NCBI RefSeq assembly: GCF_017599325.1
Contig: NZ_JAGFVM010000043.1
Span: 17,787-81,786 of the forward strand
DNA from: Marinilactibacillus kalidii
Lineage (GTDB): Bacteria; Bacillota; Bacilli; Lactobacillales; Carnobacteriaceae_A
DNA length: 64,000 bases
Direction of reading: 5' to 3'
Below, piece by piece: positions 51,181 through 61,465 of the stretch (positions within the stretch are counted from its first letter, which is position 1; each line of letters starts with the position of its first letter). Below the pieces are notes generated by a model. That model saw nothing but the letters and a program-made list of their open reading frames with translations, was not told where the DNA came from and made no database searches. The translations under genes were made by a program, and so were the position numbers.

Positions 51181-51699
51181 ATGAATTTTGATCAAATGCG
51201 CATATTGGATAGTTTATTAAAGGAATTCAATACGTTGATTGATGAAGATCCTGAACTAAAAGATAGTGATGTCAAAAAATACAAATTACTTTTCGAAATG
51301 GATCGTGAGCTCTATTCAGCTGACTTTATTATCTATGATCGAGAAAGTGACTCATTCAAATTGAGATATATGACACCGACGAGTCTTCGTTTCGTTTCAG
51401 CACTACGACCGGATAACGATTTTACTGAAGAATTCTTCAAAAGTTACCGCCTCAGCAAAGAAGATTTTAGAAACTTACTTAAAACACCTGATATGCTATT
51501 ACTAGCCTTAATTGATGTTGTTAAAAAATTACATCCTTCACTTTTCCGTAAAGATAGGCTACAGAATGGTGAAAACATCGTGTATAATTTGCAAGGATTT
51601 CATAACGATTTTGCACTAGATTTTCTATTATGTACGAGTAAAGAATTTTTCCCTGTTTCTCTTGTAGAAGAAGATGAAGAACCCACTCCAATGAACTAA
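51181..51699 (+). CDS. Hypothetical protein
   Basis: A 172-residue acidic soluble protein of unknown family, with a perfect AAGGAGGTG ribosome-binding site and an extended -10 (TGCTATAAT, 51148-51156). It has alternating helices and strands and no membrane segment. It follows the SOS-controlled yolD gene by 110 bp but has its own promoter, so co-regulation is uncertain. Confidence 0.7.
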   Translation: MNFDQMRILDSLLKEFNTLIDEDPELKDSDVKKYKLLFEMDRELYSADFIIYDRESDSFKLRYMTPTSLRFVSALRPDNDFTEEFFKSYRLSKEDFRNLLKTPDMLLLALIDVVKKLHPSLFRKDRLQNGENIVYNLQGFHNDFALDFLLCTSKEFFPVSLVEEDEEPTPMN

Positions 51700-51758
51700 A
51701 AAATGCACAGTCCATTTTCGCTGATTGATCTAATCAGCAAAATAGACTGTGCATTTTT
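51698..51758. terminator. Bidirectional terminator
   Basis: Arms AAAAATGCACAGTC and GACTGTGCATTTTT with an inner GCTGATT/AATCAGC stem, between convergent genes. Confidence 0.85.
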
Positions 51759-51759
51759 A

Positions 51760-52536
51760 TTAAATGAGATTAAAGTGCTTCAATCCGTCAACAATACCGC
51801 CATTTGTATTACTTTTAGCGACATAATCGGCTAATGCTTTAACCTCTTTGGTTCCATTTTCCATCGCTACGCTAAAATCAGCTGCTTTAAGCATCTCGAT
51901 ATCATTTGGTCCATCTCCAAATGCATAAGTGGGTACACCTTCAAAGCCCATTTTTTCGACGATTTTCTGGATTCCCATTGCTTTAGAGTTTTCTTTCAGA
52001 ATCGTATCGATCGAATAGGGAGAATTTCGGTATAAAGAGAGCTCTGGGAATTTCTCAAGAAAGACATCATCTACGCTCGTATTTTGTGTAAACAACAGCA
52101 CCATTAAGATATCTTTTTCTTCATAATAAGATTCATCTACTTCAGGTGCATCTGTATGAATAAAGCGATAGGCTTCAACCGCATTTTCATCTTTTCTCGT
52201 TAACTTAAAGCCTTCTTTGCTGTAGTACGCAACGGTTATGTCTTGCGCTTCTACTTCTGTCTGGATGCGATCAAGAAGGTCTTGGTCAAAGATGCCTTCA
52301 TAAATTTCTTGGCATTCGAACTGGATGTAATGACCATTTAAAGAAATAAAAGAATCAATCGCCGTCTCTTCTAATACATGCTCGACTTGTAGGTGACTAC
52401 GACCAGTAGCGATAAATGGTATACCGCCATTATCTTTAAGTTTAGCCAGCGCATCGATCACATCTTGGTCTAATTGTGATTGTTCATTTAATAGTGTTCC
52501 ATCTAAATCAAAAAACACAAGTGACTTTGGTTTCAA
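51760..52536 (-). CDS. Cof-type HAD-IIB phosphatase
   Basis: A 258-residue HAD hydrolase. Motif I is FFDLDGTLL (Asp nucleophile near residue 10), motif II the Thr/Ser in FIATGRS, and motif IV GDGPNDIEML. The cap (about 80-185) is of the Cof/IIB type. Family members dephosphorylate sugar phosphates, FMN or PLP. It lies 33 nt downstream of a histidine phosphatase gene, with which it is likely co-transcribed. Confidence 0.9.
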   Translation of the reverse strand: MKPKSLVFFDLDGTLLNEQSQLDQDVIDALAKLKDNGGIPFIATGRSHLQVEHVLEETAIDSFISLNGHYIQFECQEIYEGIFDQDLLDRIQTEVEAQDITVAYYSKEGFKLTRKDENAVEAYRFIHTDAPEVDESYYEEKDILMVLLFTQNTSVDDVFLEKFPELSLYRNSPYSIDTILKENSKAMGIQKIVEKMGFEGVPTYAFGDGPNDIEMLKAADFSVAMENGTKEVKALADYVAKSNTNGGIVDGLKHFNLI

Positions 52537-52569
52537 ACATTCCGCCTCAAATCTTCAGTTTTGTTGTGA

Positions 52570-53244
52570 TTAGTCTTTAAAATGTGATACATCATTGTAG
52601 CGATCCAAATGATATTTACCTTCATGGTAACTGGCTACAGAAACACTTGCATTCAATAAAGACTTCGTGTCTGTCAAATCAGGAATCAGATTCTGTAAGA
52701 TATAACGAATCGTCCCACCGTGTGCAACTAACAAAATTCTTTCACCAGTGTCACGGTGTTTATCAATTAATTTTAATAGACCTTGTTCAACACGTGTCCA
52801 AAACATCATGAAATCTTCAGCATCGTGATAAGGGTCAACCTCTCTAAATGCATTCATTCGCTCAGGAATATCTGTATGCAAGAACATGTCACGAGAAGTT
52901 TCATAGCCCATATGTTTAGCAACATTCCCCCAAGCCTCAGAACCAAACATGCCTTCATAAGAACCGAAAAAGACTTCTCTAAATTCTGGCATCTTGACCA
53001 TGTCTAATTTATCTGCTTGACCATTCTCTTCAAGAATAATCCCCGCAGTATCTTGAGTACGTGTTAAATCGCTCGTATAGACTGCATCAAATTTCACTTC
53101 GCTTAATCCGCGTCCACAGCGACGAACATCCACTATCCCATTATCAGTCAGTGGTGCATTACTCCATCCTTGCATGCGTCCATAATGGTTTAAATATGTT
53201 TCTCCATGACGAACAAAATAGATCTCAACGCCTTTAGTAGCCAT
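52570..53244 (-). CDS. Histidine phosphatase family protein (phosphoglycerate mutase-like)
   Basis: A 224-residue protein with the RHGET motif (YFVRHGETYLN, catalytic His about residue 12), the SDLTRTQDTA segment and the second catalytic His in LVAHGGTIRY. Such enzymes are broad phosphatases or cofactor-dependent mutases. Start ATG is placed before ATKGVEIYFVRHGET; an in-frame upstream extension of 45 residues looks untranslated. Confidence 0.88.
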   Translation of the reverse strand: MATKGVEIYFVRHGETYLNHYGRMQGWSNAPLTDNGIVDVRRCGRGLSEVKFDAVYTSDLTRTQDTAGIILEENGQADKLDMVKMPEFREVFFGSYEGMFGSEAWGNVAKHMGYETSRDMFLHTDIPERMNAFREVDPYHDAEDFMMFWTRVEQGLLKLIDKHRDTGERILLVAHGGTIRYILQNLIPDLTDTKSLLNASVSVASYHEGKYHLDRYNDVSHFKD

Positions 53245-53351
53245 CTGTTTATATTGCCCCTTCCAAAATAATCTCTTCTTCTTTATTGTAACAGACTTAC
53301 AATATCGATGCGAAGAGAATGAAAACAAACTTATGTCTTGTCCCCAATAAA

Positions 53352-53391
53352 GAGAACACCTCACCTGAGTAACATTCAAGTGAGGTGTTCG
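53352..53391 (-). terminator. Terminator of the secG-smpB operon
   Basis: Leftward stem GAACACCTCA/TGAGGTGTTC followed by TCTTTATT, just after the smpB stop. Confidence 0.8.
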
Positions 53392-53393
53392 GA

Positions 53394-53855
53394 TTAACGA
53401 TACTCTTTCATTGCACGGTCAACTTGTCGTTTTTGATCCTTGCGTTTAATCGATTCTCGTTTATCGTATTGTTTCTTCCCTTTTGCTAATCCGATCAATA
53501 CTTTAGCGTATCCATTACGAATATAGACTTTCAAAGGAACGATCGTAACGCCGCCTTGTTTAATATCTCCAACGAACTGATCGATTTGTTTTTTCTTCAA
53601 TAATAACTTACGCGTTCTAACAGGGTCATGGTTAAACTGGTTCCCTTGTTCAAATGGCGCGATATGGACATTGTAAAGCCACATTTCACCATTACGAATA
53701 CCAGCATAACCATCTTTTAAATTGATTCTACCCGCACGGATAGACTTGATTTCCGTACCGTTCAAGACGATGCCGGCTTCTACCGTATCGAGTATACTAT
53801 ATTCATATCTTGCTTTCCTATTTTGAGCAATCAGCTTGCCTTCACCTTTAGGCAC
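53394..53855 (-). CDS. smpB: SsrA-binding protein
   Basis: A 153-residue tmRNA chaperone. Start GTG at 53855 lies nine bases after GGAGG; a GTG three codons earlier is too close. Motifs [18 protein letters not shown] (about 34-51) and the basic C-terminal tail ([18 protein letters not shown]) that enters the mRNA channel are present. It works with ssrA, here 30 kb away rather than directly downstream of smpB as in many Firmicutes. Last gene of a secG-est-rnr-smpB block. Confidence 0.97.
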   Translation of the reverse strand: MPKGEGKLIAQNRKARYEYSILDTVEAGIVLNGTEIKSIRAGRINLKDGYAGIRNGEMWLYNVHIAPFEQGNQFNHDPVRTRKLLLKKKQIDQFVGDIKQGGVTIVPLKVYIRNGYAKVLIGLAKGKKQYDKRESIKRKDQKRQVDRAMKEYR

Positions 53856-53881
53856 CTGTATCACCCTCCTTTTGTTTACGA

Positions 53882-56248
53882 CTAACCTTTACGTTTTCCA
53901 CTTCGTTTTTTCTTAGTCGTTCTTTTCTGTGACGATTGCTTATTGCGATCCGTTTGTTGGCTTCGTTTAGTCGATCGATTTCGACCGTTACCATTACTTT
54001 TTTGATTCCCTTTATTTCCATGGTTACGCTTCGCTTGTTTCAGCTTTTCACCTTCAGGTAAATCAGCCAATTCAAAGTCGATTTGGTATCCCTCTAAATT
54101 AGCGGCTGTTAATTTAACTTTGACTGGTTCACCAATCTTGAATATTCTACCAGTACGACGGCCAACTAGAATCAAACCACGTTCATTGAATTCATAGTAA
54201 TCATCGTCCATTTTTGAGATATGGACAAGTCCTTCTACAGTATTCTCTAATTGAACAAACATCCCAAAATTCGTCACTGACGTCACGATACCTTCGAATT
54301 CTTCTCCAATTTTTCCAGCCATAAATTCTGTTTTCTTCAATTCATCTGTTTCACGCTCTGCATCGACTGCACGACGCTCTGTTTTAGAACTGTGTTCAGC
54401 GATTTCTGGCAATCGTTTTTCCCAGCGTTTACGTGCTTTTTGATCTTTACCTACTTCGTCATAAAAATGAATCAGACGGTGAAGGATTAAATCAGGATAA
54501 CGGCGAATAGGAGAAGTAAAGTGAGAATAATATTCTGCAGCTAATCCATAATGTCCAATAGGATCTACGTCATATTTTGCTTGTTGCATAGATCTTAACA
54601 TCAACATACTGACAACTGTTTCCTCTGGCTTACCTTTTACTTCATTCATGACTGCTTGAAGGTCTAAAGGCGATACGCTATCTTTTGTTCCTTTAACATT
54701 TATCCCAAAGCTTGAAACGAATTCCAAGAAACGTTGCATTTTTGCTTCATCTGGACGTGCATGGATTCTGTAAAGGATCGGTAAGGATTGTTTTGCGTAA
54801 TATTCTGAGACCGTTTCATTAGCTGCGAGCATGAATGATTCAATCAAGCGCTCCCCAACACCACGTTCACGGACCAAAATATCGACAGGCATACCTTCAG
54901 GATCAACTTCGATTTTTGCTTCTCTTGTGTCAAAGTCGATTGAACCACGGTTTTCTCTCTTTTTCTCTAAGATATGGTGTAATTCACCCATCTTCTCGAA
55001 TAGATCAACCAAGTCTGCATGTTCTTCCAACGTTTCAGGATTTTTATCTGTCAAAATCTCATTCACTGCCGTATAGGTCATTCTACGGAATGAGCGAATC
55101 ACACTTGGGAAAACATCATAACTGACAACATCTCCAGATTGATCGATTTCCATCTCACAACTTAATGTCAAACGGTCAACGTTTGGATGTAAGGAACAAA
55201 TACCGTTAGATAGACGCTGTGGCAACATCGGAATCACGCGGTCTGTCAGATAGACGCTTGTACCGCGTTCGAAAGCTTCTTGATCCATTGGGCTATCTTC
55301 TTTTACGTAATGAGAAACATCTGCGATATGCACACCTAGATGGAAGTTTCCATTAGGTAGTTTTTTCACAACGACTGCATCATCCAAATCTTTGGCGTCG
55401 GCGCCATCGATCGTTATAATGACTTCATCCCGTAAATCTTTTCGGCCTTTTAGATCTTCTGGTGCAATTTGATCAGGGACAGCTTCCGCTTCTTTGATAA
55501 CTTCATCAGGAAATTCTGATGGAATATCGTACTTGTTGACGATCGTTAAGATCTCAATGCCTGGTTCATCTTTGTGTCCAATCGTGCGTATGATAAATCC
55601 AACCATATCTTCTTCGCTACTTCTTGGATATTTTAAGATTTCTGCTTGAACGATGCTACCTTCGACAGGACGGATGCCTTTGTCTGTGATTTGCATCTTC
55701 ATGCTTGGAATTTTTTTGCTTTGTGTTTTGATATATCCGAACAAGCCGCTATTTGCCACTTCATCATCTGTATAGGCATGAAACTCTCCTATTAGTGTTG
55801 TCGTTGCACGTTCAACAACTTCAAGCACTTTCCCTACGGGGCCTTTGCCTTTCCAAGGAATAGCTTCTTTTGTGACCTCGATCGTTACCAGATCGCCATT
55901 CAATGCAGAATTTGTTTCACTTGGTGGAATAAAGATATCTTCTTCAAATTCTTCTAGAGGAACGAATCCAAATCCTCTGTCTGTTCCACTGAAAACCCCT
56001 TGCATGACCGGTTCAGCATCTCTCAACTTGAATTTTCCATCTTGGGTTAAGACGATTCGGCCTTCTCTTTCTAATTCAGCGATCGCATTGATCATTTTTT
56101 TAAATGCTTTTGAGCCTGTGCTATCTAGTCCTTGACTGATGTCACTGACCTCGACACTTGGTTTTTCTTGTTCTCCTACAAACTGAAGAATACGGTCTTT
56201 CAGTTGTTCTAATGCTTCTTTTTGTTCTTCACTTAATTCTTTACTCAT
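53882..56248 (-). CDS. rnr: Ribonuclease R
   Basis: A 788-residue 3'-5' exoribonuclease. Order: N-terminal winged helix (about 1-75), cold-shock OB domains ([15 protein letters not shown]), RNB catalytic domain with the Asp cluster in [16 protein letters not shown], an S1 domain ([26 protein letters not shown]) and a Lys/Arg/Asn-rich tail. It degrades structured RNA and acts in tmRNA-linked decay, which fits its coupling to smpB. Its ATG overlaps the esterase stop (ATGA), with GGAGGG nine bases before. Confidence 0.96.
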   Translation of the reverse strand: MSKELSEEQKEALEQLKDRILQFVGEQEKPSVEVSDISQGLDSTGSKAFKKMINAIAELEREGRIVLTQDGKFKLRDAEPVMQGVFSGTDRGFGFVPLEEFEEDIFIPPSETNSALNGDLVTIEVTKEAIPWKGKGPVGKVLEVVERATTTLIGEFHAYTDDEVANSGLFGYIKTQSKKIPSMKMQITDKGIRPVEGSIVQAEILKYPRSSEEDMVGFIIRTIGHKDEPGIEILTIVNKYDIPSEFPDEVIKEAEAVPDQIAPEDLKGRKDLRDEVIITIDGADAKDLDDAVVVKKLPNGNFHLGVHIADVSHYVKEDSPMDQEAFERGTSVYLTDRVIPMLPQRLSNGICSLHPNVDRLTLSCEMEIDQSGDVVSYDVFPSVIRSFRRMTYTAVNEILTDKNPETLEEHADLVDLFEKMGELHHILEKKRENRGSIDFDTREAKIEVDPEGMPVDILVRERGVGERLIESFMLAANETVSEYYAKQSLPILYRIHARPDEAKMQRFLEFVSSFGINVKGTKDSVSPLDLQAVMNEVKGKPEETVVSMLMLRSMQQAKYDVDPIGHYGLAAEYYSHFTSPIRRYPDLILHRLIHFYDEVGKDQKARKRWEKRLPEIAEHSSKTERRAVDAERETDELKKTEFMAGKIGEEFEGIVTSVTNFGMFVQLENTVEGLVHISKMDDDYYEFNERGLILVGRRTGRIFKIGEPVKVKLTAANLEGYQIDFELADLPEGEKLKQAKRNHGNKGNQKSNGNGRNRSTKRSQQTDRNKQSSQKRTTKKKRSGKRKG

Positions 56249-57003
56249 GTATTCCCTCCATCCCATTCTAATGTGGATAAGAATGTTAATAAATCGATTT
56301 GTAACTGTTTTCCATATTGCCCTGTGGTGATCACGTGTGGGGCATCTTCGTACCAATGAAAGTCCACTGTTGCATTAGTTAAGATATCTCTATATTCACC
56401 AGACTGATGTGGATTGATCATCTCATCTGCCCCTCCTTGGGCGATAAAGATCATTCCCGTTTGACTTGGATAGTGTGGCACCATCGTTTTAACGAAGGCA
56501 TTCAATCCATTCAAAATATTTTCTAGTTTCGGTTCAGCCGCTGTTTTCAGTCCTGCAATCTGTTCTCTTGAAAATCCAGCAGCTGTTTTTACTTGTTCAT
56601 ACCAAATCATAAAATTATCGGGTACTTTATTTTTACCGTTATCCATTACTGGTGATGAAAAAGTACCTGCTGCTTTTACATTTTTTGTCAGCATCAAATG
56701 TGTCGCCACGATTCCGCCCAATGATAAGCCGAAAGTTGCGATTTCATCATAGCCTTTATTTTTTAAGAACGCATAAGCTGCTTCGCCATCTTTTTTCCAA
56801 TCTTCGATACCGTAGTTGAAAATATCATCTGGATCTTCTGTACCATGTCCAGATAAGGTAGGCGCGTAGACTGTATAGTCTGCTCTCTCCAAAGCTCGCG
56901 CTAAACTTCTCATATCATTCGGGGTACTCGTAAACGCGTGAAATAAAATCACTGCGCGCGGTCCCTTCTCAAAAAAAAACGTTCTATCTCTCATTTCGTT
57001 CAC
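56245..57003 (-). CDS. Carboxylesterase (Est30-like alpha/beta hydrolase)
   Basis: A 252-residue alpha/beta hydrolase. The nucleophile elbow is GLSLGG (Ser near residue 95), and the acid and base lie in GGADEMINP and EDAPHVITTG. The oxyanion region is LFHAFTSTPND. Est30-type esterases prefer short acyl esters; the natural substrate is unknown. It is consistently placed between secG and rnr in Firmicutes, as here. Confidence 0.92.
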   Translation of the reverse strand: MNEMRDRTFFFEKGPRAVILFHAFTSTPNDMRSLARALERADYTVYAPTLSGHGTEDPDDIFNYGIEDWKKDGEAAYAFLKNKGYDEIATFGLSLGGIVATHLMLTKNVKAAGTFSSPVMDNGKNKVPDNFMIWYEQVKTAAGFSREQIAGLKTAAEPKLENILNGLNAFVKTMVPHYPSQTGMIFIAQGGADEMINPHQSGEYRDILTNATVDFHWYEDAPHVITTGQYGKQLQIDLLTFLSTLEWDGGNT

Positions 57004-57094
57004 TCCTTAACTCTATACCTACATTTTACCTTACTTCGAGAGAATTTAATACCGAAATAGACCTGCGGTACTCAACGCCTCATTCTTTTAAAGG

Positions 57095-57172
57095 ACAATA
57101 AAAAGGAGCATTCCATTTGTACATCCCACAAGCCGAGACTTCAGCTGGGGTACTCTTGGATCTGCTCCTTGA
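57095..57172 (-). terminator. Terminator after secG
   Basis: Leftward outer stem AAGGAGCA/TGCTCCTT followed by TTTATT, lying between secG and the esterase gene. It implies a separate or partly attenuated downstream transcript. Confidence 0.65.
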
Positions 57173-57190
57173 TCAGTTTTATTATATACA

Positions 57191-57421
57191 TTAAAAGAAT
57201 CGTGTTATTGCTAATGCAAGAATGAAGAATAATGCGATACAAACAATTGTTGTCTTGATCAGAACCGCTTCGAATCCTCTTGCTTTTTGTTTCCCAAACA
57301 ATTGGCTTGCGCCACCTAGGAATGCATTGGAAGCACTTTGTGTTTTAGTTGGCTGCATTGCCACTACGATTATAATAAATATTGATAATACGAGCATAAA
57401 TCCTACTAAAAAATCATACAT
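57191..57421 (-). CDS. secG: Preprotein translocase subunit SecG
   Basis: A 76-residue protein with two transmembrane helices (about 3-22 and 55-74) and the conserved loop SASNAFLGGASQLFGKQKARGFEA. SecG joins SecYE to aid protein export. Start ATG follows GGGAGGTCAATTCCGAG. It heads the secG-est-rnr-smpB block common in Firmicutes. Confidence 0.95.
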   Translation of the reverse strand: MYDFLVGFMLVLSIFIIIVVAMQPTKTQSASNAFLGGASQLFGKQKARGFEAVLIKTTIVCIALFFILALAITRFF

Positions 57422-57536
57422 CTCGGAATTGACCTCCCATTTATAAGTCTCTCACCAATTAATATAGCACAAACATGCCAATATTGCCAGTGCTGATTAG
57501 GAAGGATTCCCCGTTTTAAAACTCGTATGATCAATG

Positions 57537-58358
57537 CTACCCTAGTGCCACATCTAGTATCATCATGATGACAAAACCTACCATCAATGCTAATGTCGCA
57601 CTGTCATTGTTCCCATTTGTTTGTGATTCTGGAATCAGTTCTTCTACAACAACAAATATCATCGCCCCTGCTGCAAAAGCAAGTGCATACGGTAAAATCG
57701 CTGAAATAGAAATAACTGCGATCGCACCAATGACTGCTGCGATCGGTTCAACGATGGCAGATAATTGACCGATATTAAAGGCTCTTAATCGACTACTCCC
57801 CGCTGCTCGAATCGGCATGGATAAAGCTGATCCTTCTGGAATATTTTGAATCCCGATACCCAATGCAAGTCCAACTGCACTAAGAAAGGCGTCTCCATTT
57901 GCTACACCTGCTACGGTTGCACCAAATGCTACACCAACAGATAATCCTTCTGGAATATTGTGGATCGTGATCGCTAAGAAAAGTAATAGATTTTTAGAAG
58001 CCTTTGTTTTTGGTCCTTCTTTATTTTCTTCTGGCTGATTTAAATGTAAATGTGGGATCACAACATCGATCAGTCGTAAGAAAAATCCACCTACCATAAA
58101 TCCGACGGCGGCTGGAAAGAATGACCAAACACCATAGCCACTTTCTTCTGCATTCGTGATGGCTGGTGCTAAGAGTGACCAAAAGGATGCAGCAATCATT
58201 ACACCTGCAGCAAATCCATTCATAATATCTAAAAATTTTCGGTTGATATCTTTAAAAAGAAAGACAAAGGCTGATCCAAATATCGTACAGCTCCATGTAA
58301 ATAAACCAGCAATAAGTGCTTGTAAGACGGGATGAAAGGTACTAAATGTTTCTAAAAT
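57537..58358 (-). CDS. ZIP-family metal transporter, apparent ATT start
   Basis: About 273 residues. The first ATG (58223) would give 228 residues lacking the first helix. The frame stays open upstream and encodes a typical ZIP N-terminus (HPVLQALIAGLFTWSCTIFG). The only initiator with proper spacing is ATT at 58358, eight bases after AGGGG. Metal-site helices are intact: HNIPEGLSVGVAFG and GIQNIPEGSALSMP. ZIPs import zinc, iron or manganese. A His-containing loop (HLHLNQPEE) joins helices 3 and 4. Confidence 0.88.
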   Translation of the reverse strand: MLETFSTFHPVLQALIAGLFTWSCTIFGSAFVFLFKDINRKFLDIMNGFAAGVMIAASFWSLLAPAITNAEESGYGVWSFFPAAVGFMVGGFFLRLIDVVIPHLHLNQPEENKEGPKTKASKNLLLFLAITIHNIPEGLSVGVAFGATVAGVANGDAFLSAVGLALGIGIQNIPEGSALSMPIRAAGSSRLRAFNIGQLSAIVEPIAAVIGAIAVISISAILPYALAFAAGAMIFVVVEELIPESQTNGNNDSATLALMVGFVIMMILDVALG

Positions 58359-58467
58359 ATTAATGTCCCCTTTTTACTCTAAAATAGAAAGAACTCTATT
58401 AAAAAGTATAACGGATGTTTCAATAAAAGCAACTATTCTACATTCATCTCATCGCCTTTGTGATCCG

Positions 58468-59949
58468 TCAATCGTGAAGCTTAGCAGCAGCAAGTTTATT
58501 CTTGATGTGATTGAATCCTGAATACATACCGATTAGGACTATAAAGATTTCTAGCCTTCCTAAAATCATGCCAATCATTTGTACGATCAATGTGCCATTA
58601 TTCGTTTGTGGTCCTGTTAGCCCGATAGATAAGCCTACGGTGCCTAAGGATGAAGCAAATTCAAATAATGAATCTGTCAGTGATGCGCCTGAAGTCAGGG
58701 TGATGAGTAAGCCACCTGTTAACAGAATGAGTCCGTAAAGCGTCATAAAACCTGCTGTGTCTGTTACGATATCGTGATCAATTTCTTGTTTTCCTTGAGC
58801 CGTTTCATAGTAGGCAGTATCCACTCTTCTTGTAGATGACACGCGCTTTTTGATATTCATCCCTAAAATACGAAACATCAAATAGACTCTAGTTAACTTG
58901 AGTCCTCCAGCGGTAGATCCTAAGCCACCACCAATGACCATCACCAAAATCATGATACCCACTCCAGCTGCTGGCCACTGGTCATAAGTCGTCGTAGAAA
59001 ATCCTGACGTCGAGAGCGCTGATACTAAGTTGAAAATTGCTTGTCTAGCACTTTCTCCTACACTTTGATAGACGTTCATCATCAAAACACCGGTTAATAC
59101 TGGTAGAGAAAATAGTAAAAGTACGAGTAAAAATCTGATTTCGCTCACTTTAAATACTCGACCAATCTTTCCTCTTGTCAGTAGTAAAAGAACAGCAAAG
59201 TTGGTTGTGCCAATGATCATCAGCAAGATCGTGATTGCTTCTATTTCTATGCTATCGTATGCACCGATACTATTTACCTCAGTTGAAAATCCACCTGTTG
59301 ATAAAGCAGACATCGCATGAAGTAGACTATCTAATATCGGCATCCCAAAGGCGATATAAAGACTGGTCCCAATCACTAAAAATAAACTGTACATTTTAAA
59401 AATGACTTGGGCTGTCGTTTTGATATTGGGCATCAACCGATCCGTATGGCCTTCAGCGTGGTATAAACTCATCGATTCTTTTCCTTGTATCAAAAGGATC
59501 ATCATCAACATGAACCCCAGTCCACCACAAAACTGCATGAAACTTCTATAAAACAAAAAAATCGCTGGTGTGATACTAACATCCATCACAGATAACCCTG
59601 TCGTTGTCCATCCACTGATAGACTCATACACACCTTGTATGAAGGTCAGTTGACCAGAAAGTACAAACGGTATTGCGCCGATCAGAAAACCATAAGCCCA
59701 AGCGAATAGCACCGTTAAACTACCTTGTTGCGCAGTGTACTGAAAATCCGTTATACGATCGTATGACTGCATCCGTTTCCCAACCATTCCACCAAAAAAA
59801 ATCGAAAGTAGTCCCGGAATGAAGAATGATATGCTATACATCATCTCTTGCGGATAAAAAGGTAGTACAACCAATGGTATAAGGAGTAAGCCTCCAATAA
59901 TCATCATCAGTTTTCCAATTGTATGATACTGCTTAAATACTTTCTGCAT
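58468..59949 (-). CDS. trkH: TrkH/KtrB-family potassium uptake protein
   Basis: A 493-residue membrane protein with four M1-P-M2 repeats. Pore-loop sequences TTGLSVMD, STGGFSTEV, TSGFSTTTYD and TVGLSIGLTG supply the filter glycines. It lies five nt after a TrkA-like gene and is the membrane channel of a K+ uptake system gated by the two RCK proteins upstream. Potassium is its likely ion. Confidence 0.93.
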   Translation of the reverse strand: MQKVFKQYHTIGKLMMIIGGLLLIPLVVLPFYPQEMMYSISFFIPGLLSIFFGGMVGKRMQSYDRITDFQYTAQQGSLTVLFAWAYGFLIGAIPFVLSGQLTFIQGVYESISGWTTTGLSVMDVSITPAIFLFYRSFMQFCGGLGFMLMMILLIQGKESMSLYHAEGHTDRLMPNIKTTAQVIFKMYSLFLVIGTSLYIAFGMPILDSLLHAMSALSTGGFSTEVNSIGAYDSIEIEAITILLMIIGTTNFAVLLLLTRGKIGRVFKVSEIRFLLVLLLFSLPVLTGVLMMNVYQSVGESARQAIFNLVSALSTSGFSTTTYDQWPAAGVGIMILVMVIGGGLGSTAGGLKLTRVYLMFRILGMNIKKRVSSTRRVDTAYYETAQGKQEIDHDIVTDTAGFMTLYGLILLTGGLLITLTSGASLTDSLFEFASSLGTVGLSIGLTGPQTNNGTLIVQMIGMILGRLEIFIVLIGMYSGFNHIKNKLAAAKLHD

Positions 59950-59954
59950 ACCCT

Positions 59955-60617
59955 TTACGCCCCTGTCAATTCTTTTATTGCTTTTTCTTTTTTATCAGAA
60001 GAAATCAAAATCAGCTCATCTCCAGACTGAATTTTTGTCTGTCCATCTGGAACCATGCTTTCTTCATTTCTTAAAATACACCCTATAATGACTTCTTTTG
60101 GTAGATTGATATCTTGTAATCTTTTCCCCACCGTTTTAGCCATTTTAGGAATTTTGATTTCTGCAATACTAATTCTTCCTTGACCTACTGGGATAATTGT
60201 CGTAATTTCGTTGATCAACGCTTGCTGTTCGACAATACTTGTGATCGCATTAATTGCTGATACAACTGAATCTACACCCATCGAATAGAAAAAGTTTATT
60301 TTTTTCGGATCATCAATCAAAGATACTGTTTTTTCAACACCAAATTTTTTCTTACAAAGTTCGCAAATCACTAAATTGGTTTCATCTTTTTGGGTTAACG
60401 CAATAGCTATGTCTACGGTGTGTATCTGTGCCTCTTCCAAGACAAATGGCTTTGTGCCATCTCCAAAGATGACATTCAATTTAGGTATCTCGGCTAACTT
60501 CTTGCAATGCTCATAATGATGATTGATTGCTGTTACTTCGTACCCTTTTTTTATTAGAGATTGACTGAGTGAGATGACTTTATTATATCCACCGACTAGC
60601 AGTATGTGCTTTTTCAA
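59955..60617 (-). CDS. TrkA-type RCK protein (TrkA-N plus TrkA-C)
   Basis: A 220-residue cytosolic regulator. The N-terminal Rossmann fold has HILLVGGYNKVISLSQ (dinucleotide site) and the acidic end VIFGDGTKPF. A TrkA-C domain occupies about 140-220 (ISIAEIKIPKMAKTVGKRL). It overlaps the preceding TrkA-N gene by four bases (ATGA). Together these two single-RCK proteins replace the double TrkA, binding nucleotides to open TrkH. Confidence 0.9.
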   Translation of the reverse strand: MKKHILLVGGYNKVISLSQSLIKKGYEVTAINHHYEHCKKLAEIPKLNVIFGDGTKPFVLEEAQIHTVDIAIALTQKDETNLVICELCKKKFGVEKTVSLIDDPKKINFFYSMGVDSVVSAINAITSIVEQQALINEITTIIPVGQGRISIAEIKIPKMAKTVGKRLQDINLPKEVIIGCILRNEESMVPDGQTKIQSGDELILISSDKKEKAIKELTGA

Positions 60618-61072
60618 TGTATTTCAGCCCCTATCTGTTTTTGTGTTGCTAACATTCTGGTAATCTCATTGACCGATAAGATAGCGGGGTATATCAGCTG
60701 GATGTCGAAGTCTTCATAGACAGACTTTCTTTCAGGATCGTAGAGTCTTGAGATAACTTGTTTTTTATTGAAAAGTACTTTTGCTAGTTGAGAAATCATA
60801 ATATTAGTATTATCTTCATCAGTCACCACAATGACGACCGCAGCTTTTTCTATTTGCGCTTCAGTCAATACACTCAAATTTGTTGCATCTCCAGTGATCG
60901 TCATCCCTCCAAACGAAGGGGCTAACTTTCTAAATGCTGATTTCGTTTTATCGATGATCACAACGTCTTCTCCTCTTTCGGACAAATCGTTGGCCAGATT
61001 AGCACCTAATCGTCCTGCTCCGATAACTAAATATTGTCGCTGTTTTTCATCTGTTGTACTAAATAGTTTCAT
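60614..61072 (-). CDS. TrkA-N domain protein
   Basis: A 152-residue RCK N-domain protein: YLVIGAGRLGANLANDLSERG is the GxGxxG nucleotide-binding loop, followed by VVIIDKTKS and GDATNLSVLTEA. It lacks a TrkA-C domain, having only a short helical tail. Start chosen at the ATG (MKLFSTTDE) seven bases after GAGGAG. It is one half of a split TrkA, coupled to the next gene. Confidence 0.9.
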   Translation of the reverse strand: MKLFSTTDEKQRQYLVIGAGRLGANLANDLSERGEDVVIIDKTKSAFRKLAPSFGGMTITGDATNLSVLTEAQIEKAAVVIVVTDEDNTNIMISQLAKVLFNKKQVISRLYDPERKSVYEDFDIQLIYPAILSVNEITRMLATQKQIGAEIH

Positions 61073-61090
61073 CGTCATTCTCCTCAATCA

Positions 61091-61423
61091 TTAGTCTAAT
61101 TCGGTACAATCTTCTTCAAAATAGGCTGGTTTTTTCGATGAGCTGAACTCACCATATCGGTAAAGATTATACCTTACCGGTTTATAGGTTGATTCAAGCG
61201 CATTGCCTGCACGGTAGTGACACATGGCACCATGCTTATTTCCTTCTTTTTCCAACAAAATGCCGTATAGGTTGTGTGGATGTGGTGCGTGTGGATACAA
61301 CATCATTGCATTTCTGATAAGTGATTCTGCTTCCTCAAACGCTTGATGCTCGAGGTTGTCTTTCACTTGTTGGCTTAACATGTCTAGTTCCAAGCGTTCG
61401 TTTATCGTTAATAGTTGCTTCAT
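61091..61423 (-). CDS. Small TPR-like protein of the trk operon
   Basis: A 110-residue helical protein. Residues about 20-85 (NLEHQAFEEAESLIRNAMMLYPHAPHPHNLYGILLEKEG and on) read as two tetratricopeptide-like hairpins, followed by a conserved-looking YNLYRYGEF end. It leads the operon with both TrkA halves and TrkH and follows AGGAGG. A role in assembling or tuning potassium uptake is plausible from context only. Confidence 0.75.
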   Translation of the reverse strand: MKQLLTINERLELDMLSQQVKDNLEHQAFEEAESLIRNAMMLYPHAPHPHNLYGILLEKEGNKHGAMCHYRAGNALESTYKPVRYNLYRYGEFSSSKKPAYFEEDCTELD

Positions 61424-61465
61424 GTGCGTTTCCTCCTGTTACACTTCAGCTCTTGTATGTTACTT

